DNA of 64,000 bases from RECM01 sp047921215 (GCA_047921215.1 JBLRWO010000007.1:1-64000); one strand, 5' to 3'; positions 26,403 through 35,631 are shown, numbered from the stretch's first letter. Made by a program: numbers and translations. Notes: a model not told the origin generated them from the sequence alone.

Positions 26403-27503
26403 ATGCCCGCCTATGCGCCTACCCACAACCGATTACTGTCTGTATCACGGATGATGGGGGTTGTTCTGCTGGCCGGGTTTCTCTTTGCCGCGTGCACCAG
26501 CGACGCGGATGAAGCCTCGGCCCGGCCCGACCGCCCCGAGTCGGTAGAGATCCGTCCGGAGGTGATCTTTTCGACCGCCGACGCCCTCCCCCTCACATTC
26601 TACCTGGAGAGCCAGGGCTCGATCGAGCCGAACCGGCGAATCGAAATCATACCGCGACTGAGCGGTTACCTCGAGCATCACGCCATTCATGAGGGGGCCC
26701 GGGTGAGCCGCGGCGACACCCTGCTCAAACTGGTGGATGATGAATACCGCATCCAGTACCGGCAGGCCGGCAACGACTTCCACAAGGCCGAACAGGATTA
26801 CATGATTGAACGGCGGCTGCGCGGTTTTGCAGAGGCGGACACGGTGAACGACCGGTCTCTGCGCATCCGTACCGGCCTGATGCAGGCGGAACTGAACCTT
26901 GAGCGTGCCGCGCTCGACCTGTCGTACACCACGCTTACCGCCCCGTTTAGCGGCGAGGTACATACCATGCTGAACCTGGCCGGCGGGGCCTATATCCGGG
27001 CCGGCGAAAAGCTGGGCGACCTGTACGATCACAGCGTGGTAAAGGTGCGGTTCGACATGCTCGAGACGGAGCTGGCACTGGTCTCACCCGGCATGCAGGT
27101 GATGGTAGTGATGCCCGACCGGGAAGAGGTGACCGGCCGGGTTGCATCTATTTCGCCGGTTGTTGACCGTGACCGCAAAACCGGACAGGTACTCGTTGAA
27201 ATCCCTAACCGCAACAACCGTCTCAAAACCGGGATGATGGTAACCGGGCGCATCTTCACCGACAGCATGACCGGCGGTGCCCGTTTCCCGCGGTCTGCCC
27301 TGCTGGAGCGCGACGGAAGACCGCTGGTCTTCAAATTGAACAGAGATACCGTAGAGTGGATCTACATCGAGCCCCTGGCCGTAACATCCGATTGGGTGCT
27401 GATCGACCACCCCGATATCAACCCCGGCGACACCCTCGCCGTCGACCGGCATTTCGCCGTGAGCCACCTGCAGAAGGTGAATGTACGGATGAGACTGGAG
27501 TAG
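26403..27503 (+). CDS. RND periplasmic adaptor (membrane fusion) lipoprotein
   Basis: Links the RND permease to the outer-membrane channel. Hydrophobic segment MMGVVLLAGFLFAAC is a lipoprotein signal. Then come the lipoyl/barrel-sandwich halves (YLESQGSIEPNRRIEIIPR ... LSGYLEHHAIHEGARVSRGD and LTAPFSGEV), a helical hairpin (DFHKAEQDYMIERRLRGF) and beta-barrel domain (VTGRVASISPVVDRDRKTGQ). I chose ATG 26403. The frame is open back to an ATG at 26190, but that would put 71 repeat-derived residues before the signal sequence. It lies between two RND permease genes. Confidence 0.9.
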   Translation: MPAYAPTHNRLLSVSRMMGVVLLAGFLFAACTSDADEASARPDRPESVEIRPEVIFSTADALPLTFYLESQGSIEPNRRIEIIPRLSGYLEHHAIHEGARVSRGDTLLKLVDDEYRIQYRQAGNDFHKAEQDYMIERRLRGFAEADTVNDRSLRIRTGLMQAELNLERAALDLSYTTLTAPFSGEVHTMLNLAGGAYIRAGEKLGDLYDHSVVKVRFDMLETELALVSPGMQVMVVMPDREEVTGRVASISPVVDRDRKTGQVLVEIPNRNNRLKTGMMVTGRIFTDSMTGGARFPRSALLERDGRPLVFKLNRDTVEWIYIEPLAVTSDWVLIDHPDINPGDTLAVDRHFAVSHLQKVNVRMRLE

Positions 27504-27764
27504 AGGATTAGACATGAGACCCTCCGTCATGGTGAGACAAGCCTACCCCGTCATGGTGAGCGCAGCGGAACAAAGTGAAGCGAAGTCGAACCAGATGCGC
27601 AGTGCTGAAGCACTGCGCAGGGGTGGGCGTGCTGTATTTAGTAACCGGTTCATTTTTTTAGGCCCCCGAGGCTTTTTTAAAGCCTCACGTACTTCGACTT
27701 CATTTCGTGCTGTGCACGAAATTGCGCTCAGTATGACGGGGGGAGAGACGGAGATTGAATTAAT
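27504..27764. repeat. mosaic of small palindromes (family A) within the RND operon
   Basis: This 261-bp gap between adaptor and second permease contains two GTCATGGTGAG words, the GAAGCGAAGTCGAACC core, the hairpin TGCGCAGTGCT/AGCACTGCGCA (27596-27619), GAGGCTTTTTTAAAGCCTC-like and ATTTCGTGC/GCACGAAAT hairpins, and an inverted CTTCGACTT block near 27690. It resembles the dispersed family A elements elsewhere in the window. It may modulate the ratio of upstream and downstream products in the operon. Confidence 0.7.
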
Positions 27765-30700
27765 ATGAACCTTTTCCGGCGCCGGTATCTGATTTCTCTT
27801 TTCTACCTGCTGGTGGTTACCGCGGGTGTGTCGGCATGGATGAGTATATCAATGGAGAGCACGCCGACCATTGAGTTGCCTTCGGTTACGGTTTCGTACA
27901 ATTGGGGCAGTACGTCACCGGAGATCATGGAACAGGAGGTGACCCGCAAGGTGGAGCAGCTCGCCTACCGTCTGCGCGATATAGAGAAGGTACAATCGAT
28001 AACCCGTGAGGGGAATTCGACCGTCACAATTGAGTTTTCTTCCCAGGCGCCGGTTGAATTTCGCGTGCTTGAACTGCGCGAGGCCCTGTTCAGCCTGCAG
28101 GATGCCCTGCCGGCCAGCCTGTCCCAGCCCCGCATAAACCGGCGCATCCCCCAGGAACTGCGCGAAACACAGACCTTCATCGTCTATTCGGTGAGCGGCG
28201 ACCGCCCGGTGAACGAACTGCTGGAGTTCACCCGACGTAATCTACAGACCCCGCTCATGGGCATGGCCGGCCTTGCCGATATCGACATCCGCGGAGCAAA
28301 CGATCCGGTGCTGGCCGTGGTGTTTGACACGGAAATGCTCGAGCGCCTCAGTATTTCATCCGCCCTTGTGATGAGCCAGGTGCGCGACAAACTGGGCTGG
28401 CGCTCGGCGGGTTTTACTGATCAGTCTTCTGAACGCTTTTCCCTGATAGTGCCGCCCGAATTCAGTACCACGGCCGATATTGAAAACCTGCGAATACAGG
28501 TGCCCGGCTCGAGCCGGATCCTGCGTCTGGGCGAACTGGCCCGCGTGCGTGTGCAGGACTATCCCTCCAAATCACTGAAACGGATCAACGGGAGCCCCGC
28601 CATCACCCTTTTCTTCCAAAAGGAGGCCGGTGCCAATGCCCTCAGCCTGGCCCGCGACATCCACCATCAGATGGATGAGCTGAAATCGACATTCCCGGCC
28701 GGCATCCACGTACGGCTCGAGCGCGACGGCACCGAAACACTGAGGGAACAACTCTCGGAACTGCAGATGCAGTCGCTGCTGAGCCTGCTCAGCGTATTCG
28801 TGATCCTGCTCATTTTTATACGCCGGTTCCGTGCCCCATTCATCATCCTGGGCAGCATCCTGTTCTCGATCCTGCTGAGTGTGTTAGCCCTATTCCTGAT
28901 CGGATATACCCTGAACATCCTCACACTCGCCGGCCTCACCGTGGCCCTGGGCATGATCATCGACAACGCCGTGGTGGTGTTCGAACAGGCCAACCCGGGT
29001 CTGCCCTCCGGCCGGGAGGCGCGCCTGGATCATATCCGCAACCAGCTGCCACGCGCGGTGGTACCGGTAATCGGCAGCACCCTAACAACCGTGGGTATTT
29101 TCATTCCGCTGATGTTCGCCATGGAGGACCTCCGCGTATTCCTGGCGCCGCTGGCCGTTGCCCTCACCTTTACCCTGCTGGCCTCGGTGCTTATCTCGCT
29201 CACGTGGATCCCCTACGCCCTGGTATGGCTGGTACCGCAGAGCCAGAGCGAGGCGCTGATGAGCCGCAAAGGCAAGCCACCGGTGAGCCGACTGCTGCGC
29301 CGGCTCATCCCCACCTCCCTGCGCTTCTTCTACTGGCGGCACCGGCTTCGGTGGCTGCTCTACCCTGCCCTGATCGCCGCCATCGGCATACCGCTGTTTG
29401 CGATCCCTGAACCCGACTGGCAGGAGGATTCGCTGTGGCGGAAGGTCACCTCACCCTACTTCGAAAACCGGAAATCGATCGACCCGCTGGTGGGCGGGGT
29501 CACCTACCGGTTTTTCAATGAAACCTACTTCGGAAGCCCGTGGAGGCGGACCTACGGCGAGAGCATCACCGTGAGTATCCGCACACCCCAGGGAACGCCC
29601 ATCGACGAGATCGACAAGCTGGCCAGGAATTTCGAGATCATTGCCGGTCCCTACCGCGAGGCCCTCACCTATTTTGAGACGGATGTGAGTGAATACTCGG
29701 GTGCGCGGATCGTATTCCACATCAAAGACAATTTCCTGATGCAGCCCGAACCCTACATCCTCTATGCCGAGGCAGCCTACCTGGCAGCACGGACCGGCAA
29801 CTCGGGTATCTCCGTGAGCGGCCTCGGCGATTCGTTCGGAACGGGCTTCATGGGTTCGAGCTCCAACTTTTCAATTTCCCTGTATGGCTACTCCTACGAC
29901 GAGCTCTACGATATGGCCACCGACCTGCAGCGCCGGCTCGAGGTGAACCGACGGGTCGACAATGTAGACATCAACCGGACGGGGTTTTTCACCCGCGGCG
30001 AGCTGTACCAGTACAAGCTCACCTTCGATCCCGACATTCTCGCCTCGAAGGGGCTGGGCCGGTCGCAGCTGATTGGCGCACTGCAGCTCGACATCAACCC
30101 CGAAAATACTTTCGGGCGCATCGAATTCAACGATCAGACCATGTACCTGATGGGCATCAGCGGGGATGTGAGCACCTACTGGGACGATTTCCGGCAACAG
30201 AAGCGACGCAGCGGCGAAATGATGTTCAATGTAGAGGAGGTGGCCTCATTGGAAAAAGAGCGGGTGATGTCCGATATCCGCCGTGAAGACCAGTCTTACC
30301 AGCGCGTGGTCGGCTTCGATTTCCGAGGGCCCTACCGGATGGGGGCCAACTTTGTGGAAGAAGTATTGGAGACCTTTCCCCGGCCCATCGGCACACGGGT
30401 TGAATTCGGCACCGGCTTCAGCTTCGGGCGTACGGAACAGACATGGAACCTGCTTTTCGTGCTGGTACTGGCCCTGATCAGTGTGTGGATGATCGTATCG
30501 GCCCTGCTGGAAAAGTGGCGCGATCCGCTGGTGGTAATTCTGGCCGTACCGCTGAGCCTGCTCGGGGTGATGAGCGGGGTACTTTGGCATAATATCAATT
30601 TCGATCAGGGAGCCATTGCCGGCACCCTTCTGGCCGTGGGCGTGGTGGTGAACAATTCCATTTTACTGATGCACGAAAAAGAACGGCAGCGGCAGCTTGG

Positions 30701-31004
30701 AATCTTCGGCTACAGGAGCTGGCGGAATGTGTATAAGAGCAAAATGCGCCCGGTGCTGATCACAAGCCTTACCACCATCGGCGGCCTTATTCCCCTCATC
30801 ATTCTCGGCAGCAGCGAATTCTGGTCGGACCTGGCCATTGTGGTTACCTGGGGGCTGGGTTTCAGTACCCTGCTGATACTGCTGCTGATCGGGATCTGGG
30901 AGAGGGATGGTATGACCAATCATCAAAAACAAACACCTCCCTTTTCTCACCGGATACATAATCCACCTGGTAAAAATGCAGGGGTGTACAGACGAAAAGA
31001 TTAA
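27765..31004 (+). CDS. RND efflux transporter permease, second of two
   Basis: A 1079-residue RND permease, only distantly like the first. TM1 is YLISLFYLLVVTAGVSAWMS, and TM4 carries Asp400 in GMIIDNAVVVFEQ. The TM10 region reads GVVVNNSILLMHEKERQ, so the acidic or Asp residue usual there is Asn. Periplasmic loops are of full size. The C-terminus ends with STLLILLLIGIWERD plus a basic tail that overlaps a convergent open frame. It forms a set with the adaptor and first permease. Whether it pairs with the first permease or works alone cannot be told from sequence. Confidence 0.92.
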   Translation: MNLFRRRYLISLFYLLVVTAGVSAWMSISMESTPTIELPSVTVSYNWGSTSPEIMEQEVTRKVEQLAYRLRDIEKVQSITREGNSTVTIEFSSQAPVEFRVLELREALFSLQDALPASLSQPRINRRIPQELRETQTFIVYSVSGDRPVNELLEFTRRNLQTPLMGMAGLADIDIRGANDPVLAVVFDTEMLERLSISSALVMSQVRDKLGWRSAGFTDQSSERFSLIVPPEFSTTADIENLRIQVPGSSRILRLGELARVRVQDYPSKSLKRINGSPAITLFFQKEAGANALSLARDIHHQMDELKSTFPAGIHVRLERDGTETLREQLSELQMQSLLSLLSVFVILLIFIRRFRAPFIILGSILFSILLSVLALFLIGYTLNILTLAGLTVALGMIIDNAVVVFEQANPGLPSGREARLDHIRNQLPRAVVPVIGSTLTTVGIFIPLMFAMEDLRVFLAPLAVALTFTLLASVLISLTWIPYALVWLVPQSQSEALMSRKGKPPVSRLLRRLIPTSLRFFYWRHRLRWLLYPALIAAIGIPLFAIPEPDWQEDSLWRKVTSPYFENRKSIDPLVGGVTYRFFNETYFGSPWRRTYGESITVSIRTPQGTPIDEIDKLARNFEIIAGPYREALTYFETDVSEYSGARIVFHIKDNFLMQPEPYILYAEAAYLAARTGNSGISVSGLGDSFGTGFMGSSSNFSISLYGYSYDELYDMATDLQRRLEVNRRVDNVDINRTGFFTRGELYQYKLTFDPDILASKGLGRSQLIGALQLDINPENTFGRIEFNDQTMYLMGISGDVSTYWDDFRQQKRRSGEMMFNVEEVASLEKERVMSDIRREDQSYQRVVGFDFRGPYRMGANFVEEVLETFPRPIGTRVEFGTGFSFGRTEQTWNLLFVLVLALISVWMIVSALLEKWRDPLVVILAVPLSLLGVMSGVLWHNINFDQGAIAGTLLAVGVVVNNSILLMHEKERQRQLGIFGYRSWRNVYKSKMRPVLITSLTTIGGLIPLIILGSSEFWSDLAIVVTWGLGFSTLLILLLIGIWERDGMTNHQKQTPPFSHRIHNPPGKNAGVYRRKD

Positions 31005-31365
31005 TGAAAACGGCGCAGAGGAAGGAAAACAAGGCAAGGCCCCAAAAATGAATACTGTACAGCATTGATAACCGGTATGCACTATTCTGATCAGACTGCT
31101 GCCGGTTTCTTCGTTTATAAAACCACCAGGCGGCAGTGGCTGTTAATAAAGCCAGTATGGTCATTATAATCCGTATCTGAAGTACAGGAAGCAGGAAAAC
31201 ACTGAACCCCATTGGTTTCATAAACTCAAACAGGCTTTGGATGTCTGATGCATCATAATAGAGCAGGATATTACCGGATTGCGGTGGGGCCACAAATGCC
31301 CTTCGGACTCCATATATCCTGACCGGTTTATCAGCCAGTGTAAGTGTGTCAACCTGAGTTCGATT
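30862..31365 (-). CDS. possible membrane protein remnant, convergent with RND gene
   Basis: An open frame of about 167 codons without an ATG at its beginning (first usable start GTG at 31293). It has two strong hydrophobic segments (FSVFLLPVLQIRIIMTILAL and MLYSIHFWGLALFSFLCAVF) separated by a basic loop (FYKRRNRQQ), and soluble-looking text before (ILLYYDASDIQSLFEFMKP). The last 140 bp overlap the 3' end of the RND gene on the opposite strand. I do not recognise the family. It may be a gene that lost its 5' end. Confidence 0.4.
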   Translation of the reverse strand, partial: NRTQVDTLTLADKPVRIYGVRRAFVAPPQSGNILLYYDASDIQSLFEFMKPMGFSVFLLPVLQIRIIMTILALLTATAAWWFYKRRNRQQSDQNSAYRLSMLYSIHFWGLALFSFLCAVFINLFVCTPLHFYQVDYVSGEKREVFVFDDWSYHPSPRSRSAAVSAGY

Positions 31366-31896
31366 TTAAATCAGGCTTAATTGGTTAGTTTTGACGGGAT
31401 CATATTTGACTGCAGGTTTTTGGGGAAAGAATGAGTAAGCGGCCAGTCCTGCCAGCAGGTTTTTACAAACACAGCCAGTGGCAGATTGGCTGCGACCATT
31501 AACTCAACAAACCGATTATAGGAAACTGTTTTGGGGAAAAGATGGCACATATGTAGCTTTACGTGGTCGTTGTAGAAGCCTTTGTGCGGTATCCGCTATG
31601 ATGGAACAGAATCATAGTGGTAATGACTTCACTGGTAAAAAGATTGGGGATTCTTTCAGGAGGATTTCCTATAATGTGAGAAGCCAAGGCTTGGTTAAAG
31701 TGGATGAAGAAGGTATCGACCTGGTAAAAAATTTCGGTAATTTTTATCGTCGGATAATGTCATGGATAAAGATGTTATGTTTATGTTATTGCTTAGCTTA
31801 ATATAACACTTTGACATGGCTTATCCGACATTTAAATCAACATTTCACAACAAATTGTTACTCAAAATCACCTCAAATTATTAATCGAAATCAGGT
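31366..31896. other. intergenic region, possible unidentified small frame
   Basis: About 530 bp without a recognisable gene. A plus-strand frame from GTG 31478 to 31801 (107 codons; inner ATG pair at 31598 and 31601) contains a stretch of coding-like text (QGLVKVDEEGIDLVKNFGNF) but no family is recognised. Base composition is AT-richer than in neighbours. An imperfect inverted repeat (GGATAATGTCATGGATAAAG near 31752; CTTTGACATGGCTTATCC near 31810) closes the region. Confidence 0.3.
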
Positions 31897-32460
31897 TTAC
31901 AGGATTTTTATGATTTCAGGTTCTAACTCCTCCAGCGTAACCTCCCCAATCCTACGGGAAACCACTGCCCCGTTCCGGTCGATGATATAGGTGGTAGGAT
32001 ATGCAAAAATACCGCCGGTCATTTCTGCATAGGTAAAATCATCATGAACAATTGGATAGTTAATTTTAAAATTATACTGCTCAAAAAAAGACTTCACAAC
32101 TGTGAATCCCTCCTCATCCAGCGAAATACCGATAATCTCAAAACCCTCTTCCTCATATTTTTCTTTCAGCGACACCAGCTCCGGAATCTCCCTGATGCAG
32201 GGAGCGCACCACGTAGCCCAAAAGTTCAGGAGCACAACCTGTCCCTCATAATCGGAAATGTTCAGGCTCTCCCCCTCCATTGTGGTGAAACTGTAATCAG
32301 GCACACTTTTTTGGATGATGCTCCTTACGGCGGGTTCTTCAATCTGCTCACCTGATGCAGAAATATCCTGTGGGGCATCTTCCTGTTTGGTATCACATCC
32401 GCTCAGAAAAAACAGAAACATCGCGGCAAGAAAAAATGATATCAGCGTTTCAGAATTCAT
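31897..32460 (-). CDS. TlpA-like thiol-disulfide oxidoreductase lipoprotein
   Basis: Envelope thioredoxin-fold reductase, probably membrane-anchored. Lipobox FFLSGC (Cys22) follows an N-terminal hydrophobic segment. The active site is WCAPC (Cys85, Cys88) in LNFWATWCAPCIREIPEL, and the cis-Pro is in FAYPTTYIIDRNG. This is the TlpA/ResA/AhpC-TSA class, which keeps cysteines of c-type cytochromes or copper sites reduced. I chose the ATG at 32460 because the signal peptide begins there; an upstream start at 32505 adds 15 residues. It is divergent from the CusF-like gene, about 100 bp apart, and may share its regulation. Confidence 0.9.
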   Translation of the reverse strand: MNSETLISFFLAAMFLFFLSGCDTKQEDAPQDISASGEQIEEPAVRSIIQKSVPDYSFTTMEGESLNISDYEGQVVLLNFWATWCAPCIREIPELVSLKEKYEEEGFEIIGISLDEEGFTVVKSFFEQYNFKINYPIVHDDFTYAEMTGGIFAYPTTYIIDRNGAVVSRRIGEVTLEELEPEIIKIL

Positions 32461-32559
32461 AATTGATACTTTTGTAAGTTTTACAGCATCCATTTCGGAT
32501 ACCATTATGATACTTTCAAGATTAAAATCATCGATAATTTAAAAAAAGCGGAACCTGAT

Positions 32560-32922
32560 ATGAAATCAATCACCTGTAGTGGAATTTTTATACTACTGAT
32601 CGTTACGGTTATTATGGCCGGCTGCCACTCGGAATCTCACCAGCGTCAACATGAAAGCGAACCGGCAGATCTGTCGAATACACAGACCGCTGTGCCTCAA
32701 ACGTTTAAAGGAAGCGGCACGGTTGTTTCAATCCCTCCGAGTAAAAGGCACCTGATGGTGAAACATGGTGATATTCCCGGTTTCATGAACGCCATGACTA
32801 TGCCGATGTTTGTGCGTGATACATCCCTGGTCAGAGACGTTACTCCGGGCGACAGCATTTCTTTCACAATTGAAGAGGGTGAAGGCTCCATTTTTATCAC
32901 AAAGATTGAAGTTATCGAGTAA
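32560..32922 (+). CDS. CusF-like copper-binding lipoprotein
   Basis: A 120-residue lipoprotein (lipobox IMAGC, Cys22) with a His-rich linker (HSESHQRQHESE), then a CusF/copper-binding domain. The signature KHGDIPGFMNAMTMPMF puts His69 and a Met cluster (76-83) where CusF binds Cu(I) with His and two Met. It therefore probably buffers or relays periplasmic copper. CusF relatives are often found with SCO or TlpA-type thioredoxins, as here. Confidence 0.85.
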   Translation: MKSITCSGIFILLIVTVIMAGCHSESHQRQHESEPADLSNTQTAVPQTFKGSGTVVSIPPSKRHLMVKHGDIPGFMNAMTMPMFVRDTSLVRDVTPGDSISFTIEEGEGSIFITKIEVIE

Positions 32923-32949
32923 TCATTTTTAAGGTCCGTCCGTAAGTAA

Positions 32950-33405
32950 TCACATGATGGTTATCCATTCATCCGGGCCCGACATCAGCTCAACCGAGAG
33001 CGGATCCAGAACCCCATCCGTTCGCACGGTACCTTTCACGCGCACGGTTTGGATCATATAGTCAGCAAATATCAGTGGAGTAGTCATAATTGACCAGACT
33101 TCATCTGCCCCCTGTTCATTCTCAAACAACACAGCAACCGGATATCCCTGTAAGGCACAATATTCTGCACAGTTTTCCCGAAATCCGCTTTGTGGCAATT
33201 GGTGGTCGTGACCTGTATTTGATTTATCCAGCGCATAACAGTGAGCATCAATTAATGTCCCTGTAACAACAAGGGTATCACCCATGGCAAAGCGTGATTC
33301 ACCAGGATCATATTCACTGGCTTGCTGTTGTTCCTCACAGTAAACAAAGAGAAACGCACAAACTGATGTAAGGAGGATCAAATGGAAAAATCGGGAGTTG
33401 ATCAT
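32950..33405 (-). CDS. lipoprotein with conserved three-Cys pattern, paralogue of the next gene
   Basis: 151 residues. Signal segment FFHLILLTSVCAFLFVYC (lipid-anchored Cys23). The mature part carries TGTLIDAHCYALD and ENCAEYCALQGYPVAVL, that is Cys56, Cys79 and Cys83, with histidines GHDHQ between. The neighbouring protein has the same order (TGTLVDTKCY ... NCATACANMGIPAAV), so the two are paralogues. The family is not one I can name. ATG 33405 is preferred over an upstream frame extension to 33483 because it begins the signal peptide. The 3' end converges with the CusF-like gene. Confidence 0.75.
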   Translation of the reverse strand: MINSRFFHLILLTSVCAFLFVYCEEQQQASEYDPGESRFAMGDTLVVTGTLIDAHCYALDKSNTGHDHQLPQSGFRENCAEYCALQGYPVAVLFENEQGADEVWSIMTTPLIFADYMIQTVRVKGTVRTDGVLDPLSVELMSGPDEWITIM

Positions 33406-33444
33406 TATGTTACAGGAAGGTATTGATTGGCGTTTGGAATAAGT

Positions 33445-33481
33445 GGTAAGAGATGGCCGTCTGAAAGTGCCATCCCTTACC
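33445..33481. other. intercistronic hairpin between the paralogous genes
   Basis: GGTAAGAGATGGC (33445-33457) pairs with GCCATCCCTTACC (33469-33481) with one mismatch and an 11-nt loop. It lies in the 102-bp gap between two genes on the minus strand. No T-tract follows in that direction, so it is more likely an RNA processing or stability element, or a decayed repeat, than a terminator. Confidence 0.5.
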
Positions 33482-33507
33482 ATCTTATGTACGGTTTGTG
33501 ATATTGA

Positions 33508-33912
33508 TCACATCATAAATGTGATATTCACGGTTTTCCACTGGCGTCCGTCGCGAACTTCCACTTTCTTGGGAATCAGATTCCCCTCAAAAGCTACCTT
33601 CCCGGCTATACGTACTTCTTTGCCCATATGCTCGGCAAGCTGACCTGCAGGAGCAATAATGGTTACGGTTTTTCCATTGTTGGTTGCCACGGCTGCAGGA
33701 ATGCCCATATTAGCACATGCGGTCGCACAGTTTGGTATTTTTGCCATTTCACCATTTTCCATGGGTACCATGTGGTCGTTGGTTTTATTTACGTCCGGCA
33801 TTTCACCATAGCATTTGGTGTCTACCAGAGTACCTGTTACAGTTACATCATCTGTTGGCGTAAAAGCAAACAGAAAGCCTGCCGCTATGAACAGTGAGAG
33901 GAGTCTTTTCAT
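33508..33912 (-). CDS. small secreted protein with conserved three-Cys pattern
   Basis: 134 residues with a plain signal peptide (MKRLLSLFIAAGFLFAFTPT) and no lipobox. Then TGTLVDTKCYGEMPDVN (Cys34) and IPNCATACANMGIPAAV (Cys62, Cys66), with Met- and His-containing text between (NDHMVPMENGEM). The C-terminal half (VRIAGKVAFEGNLIPKKVEV) looks like beta strands of an OB-like fold. It is paralogous to the next gene in the same direction. ATG 33912 is chosen because an AAGGTG ribosome site lies 7 nt upstream. Function unknown; metal or thiol chemistry in the periplasm is a guess from Cys content and neighbours. Confidence 0.8.
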   Translation of the reverse strand: MKRLLSLFIAAGFLFAFTPTDDVTVTGTLVDTKCYGEMPDVNKTNDHMVPMENGEMAKIPNCATACANMGIPAAVATNNGKTVTIIAPAGQLAEHMGKEVRIAGKVAFEGNLIPKKVEVRDGRQWKTVNITFMM

Positions 33913-34431
33913 TTTGTGCACCTTGTGGTTTTAATTGCGGTTTTTATTGTCCGAATCCATATGCATGAATCCGGATATAAGTCTTCATTTATAACAAGAC
34001 GAACGCAATCTAATTGATTGAGACCCGGAATACATTCACATCCCATTACATGTTACACTTTCTTTATTATTGCGTTAGAATCCCGACAGAATCGTAAGAA
34101 CTTGATGGGATGAAACAACAGATCCAGTGAGGAAGCAAAAACAAAACTCCAGAAAATCCTGATCAATACAGGTTAATTTTCACAAATTTACTCCTACTGT
34201 TCAGATGTTTTCCGAAGATGATACAAACTGTAATCAGTTAGTATTTTTTTTCTGATAATGCATTTAATCCTGATCTAAAAAATTACCTCAATTTTCGGAG
34301 TTCAGTTAAGCGATATAAAAATTACTGTAACTTGTTGTAAATCAATAAAATAAAAAGAGAATAAGTTCTCTGGATTTTGTATTTTAACACGCCTTATACA
34401 CTTATAATACAACCAGTTAGAACTCATTCTT
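33913..34431. other. AT-rich intergenic flank of IS remnants
   Basis: About 520 bp with no recognisable gene. It is AT-rich compared with the flanking genes and ends where the IS4-like frame begins. I looked for an IS terminal inverted repeat matching the far side of the element and did not find a convincing one. Confidence 0.4.
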
Positions 34432-35350
34432 ATGAATACCAATGTATAAATAAGTGCGATCAAAAACATCACCTGGCTTACCGCATGGTTCAAGCAATTT
34501 TGTCCGGGCACCACGCTTTACCAGGCCGGCATGAAAAAGATATCCGGTATAGCCCCGGGTTGGCTTCTGCAGGTACTACTGATACTGCCTTTTTCCGAGT
34601 TGCGGGTCTGGCACTTTCACCGGGTCTCAGCTGATCTGCCCCATCGAAGCACGTTTTATGATTTTCTGGGGCAAACCACCTGCAATTGGAGATTGCTCGT
34701 GCTTATGGTCGCCTTTCGACTTATCGAAGAGTTCCAAACACTAACCTCGCCGGTGCAAGACCGGGTTCTGATTGTCGATGACAGCCCCTATAAACGCGAT
34801 CGCAGCAAACGGGTAGAATATCTGGGCCGCCAATACGATCATAGCAGCCAGTGCTGTTATCGGGGCTATCGCATGCTGAACCTGGCCTGTAGCGATGGGT
34901 ACAGTCTGGTACCGGTGGACTTTGAATTGCTCACCAACAGCGATGCGCACAAACGACTGGGACCTGAACTCAAGCCGGATGGCAGAACCCAGTGGGGAAA
35001 ACGGCGCCAGGCGGCTACCGGCAAAGCGACCGACCAGACGCTTAAGATGCTTGAGCGGGCCTTGAATGCCGGTATAAGGGCAGATTATCTGATCTTCGAC
35101 AGCTGGTTTGCCCATCCTGGGCTGTTGCTTTATCTAAGCCGGAAATTGCCGGTGGTATGCATGTTGAAGAATTCCGGGAAAATCAGTTTCCGCCATGGTA
35201 AGCCTATTTGCCAGCTCGAAGGGCTATACCAGAAGATGGCTGGTCGCAAGCGCCAAGGTAAAACCAATGACTCTCAGATCCTCGGTTCGATTCTGGTGGA
35301 TATGCTCAGTGGGCCCAGAGTGCGCATCGTATTTGTGTGTGACAGACGCA
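34432..35350 (+). pseudogene. IS4-family DDE transposase, 5' part, interrupted
   Basis: Transposase text runs from ATG 34432 (MNTNV), is broken by an in-frame TAA at 34447-34449, and resumes (ISAIKNITWLTAWFKQF, then MKKISGI from 34531). Family hallmarks are VLIVDDSPYKRDRSKRVEYL (first Asp region), DGYSLVPVDFELL and YLIFDSWFAHPGLLL (second Asp), followed by RKRQGKTNDSQ and VRIVFVCDRRNS. The frame then departs from transposase, so the last third with the catalytic Glu is missing. This is a dead copy. Confidence 0.85.
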
Positions 35351-35536
35351 ATTCGGGGCGATGGCCGGCTCGCACCAGTGTTACATGCGTGGCTTTTGGG
35401 AATGCATCATAGTGTACATTCACCCTATCTTCAGAACTATCTGAACGAGTTTTGCTGGAAGTTTAACCGACGATATGGCCAGAAAAATCAATTTGAACGG
35501 CTTCTGAATATCGGACTACAATTGCGATGGTGCTGA
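35345..35536 (+). pseudogene. 3' remnant of an ISXO2/IS1595-like transposase
   Basis: Directly after the break in the IS4-like gene, in another frame, the translation reads VLHAWLLGMHHSVHSPYLQ, then YLNEFCWKFNRR, ending RLLNIGLQLRWC. This is the C-terminal signature of ISXO2-like (IS1595 family) transposases, where the WLxGxHH and NEFxxRFNRR blocks close the protein. The N-terminal zinc ribbon and DDE core are missing. Two unrelated transposases are thus joined end to end. Confidence 0.75.
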
Positions 35537-35631
35537 TATTACAGGTTCCGGATAGTCATTAAAAAAAATCAATCACTACATTTTCGGGACTATTCCAGGT
35601 TTTATCTTCATTTATTCCGGTGCCCTCACCT

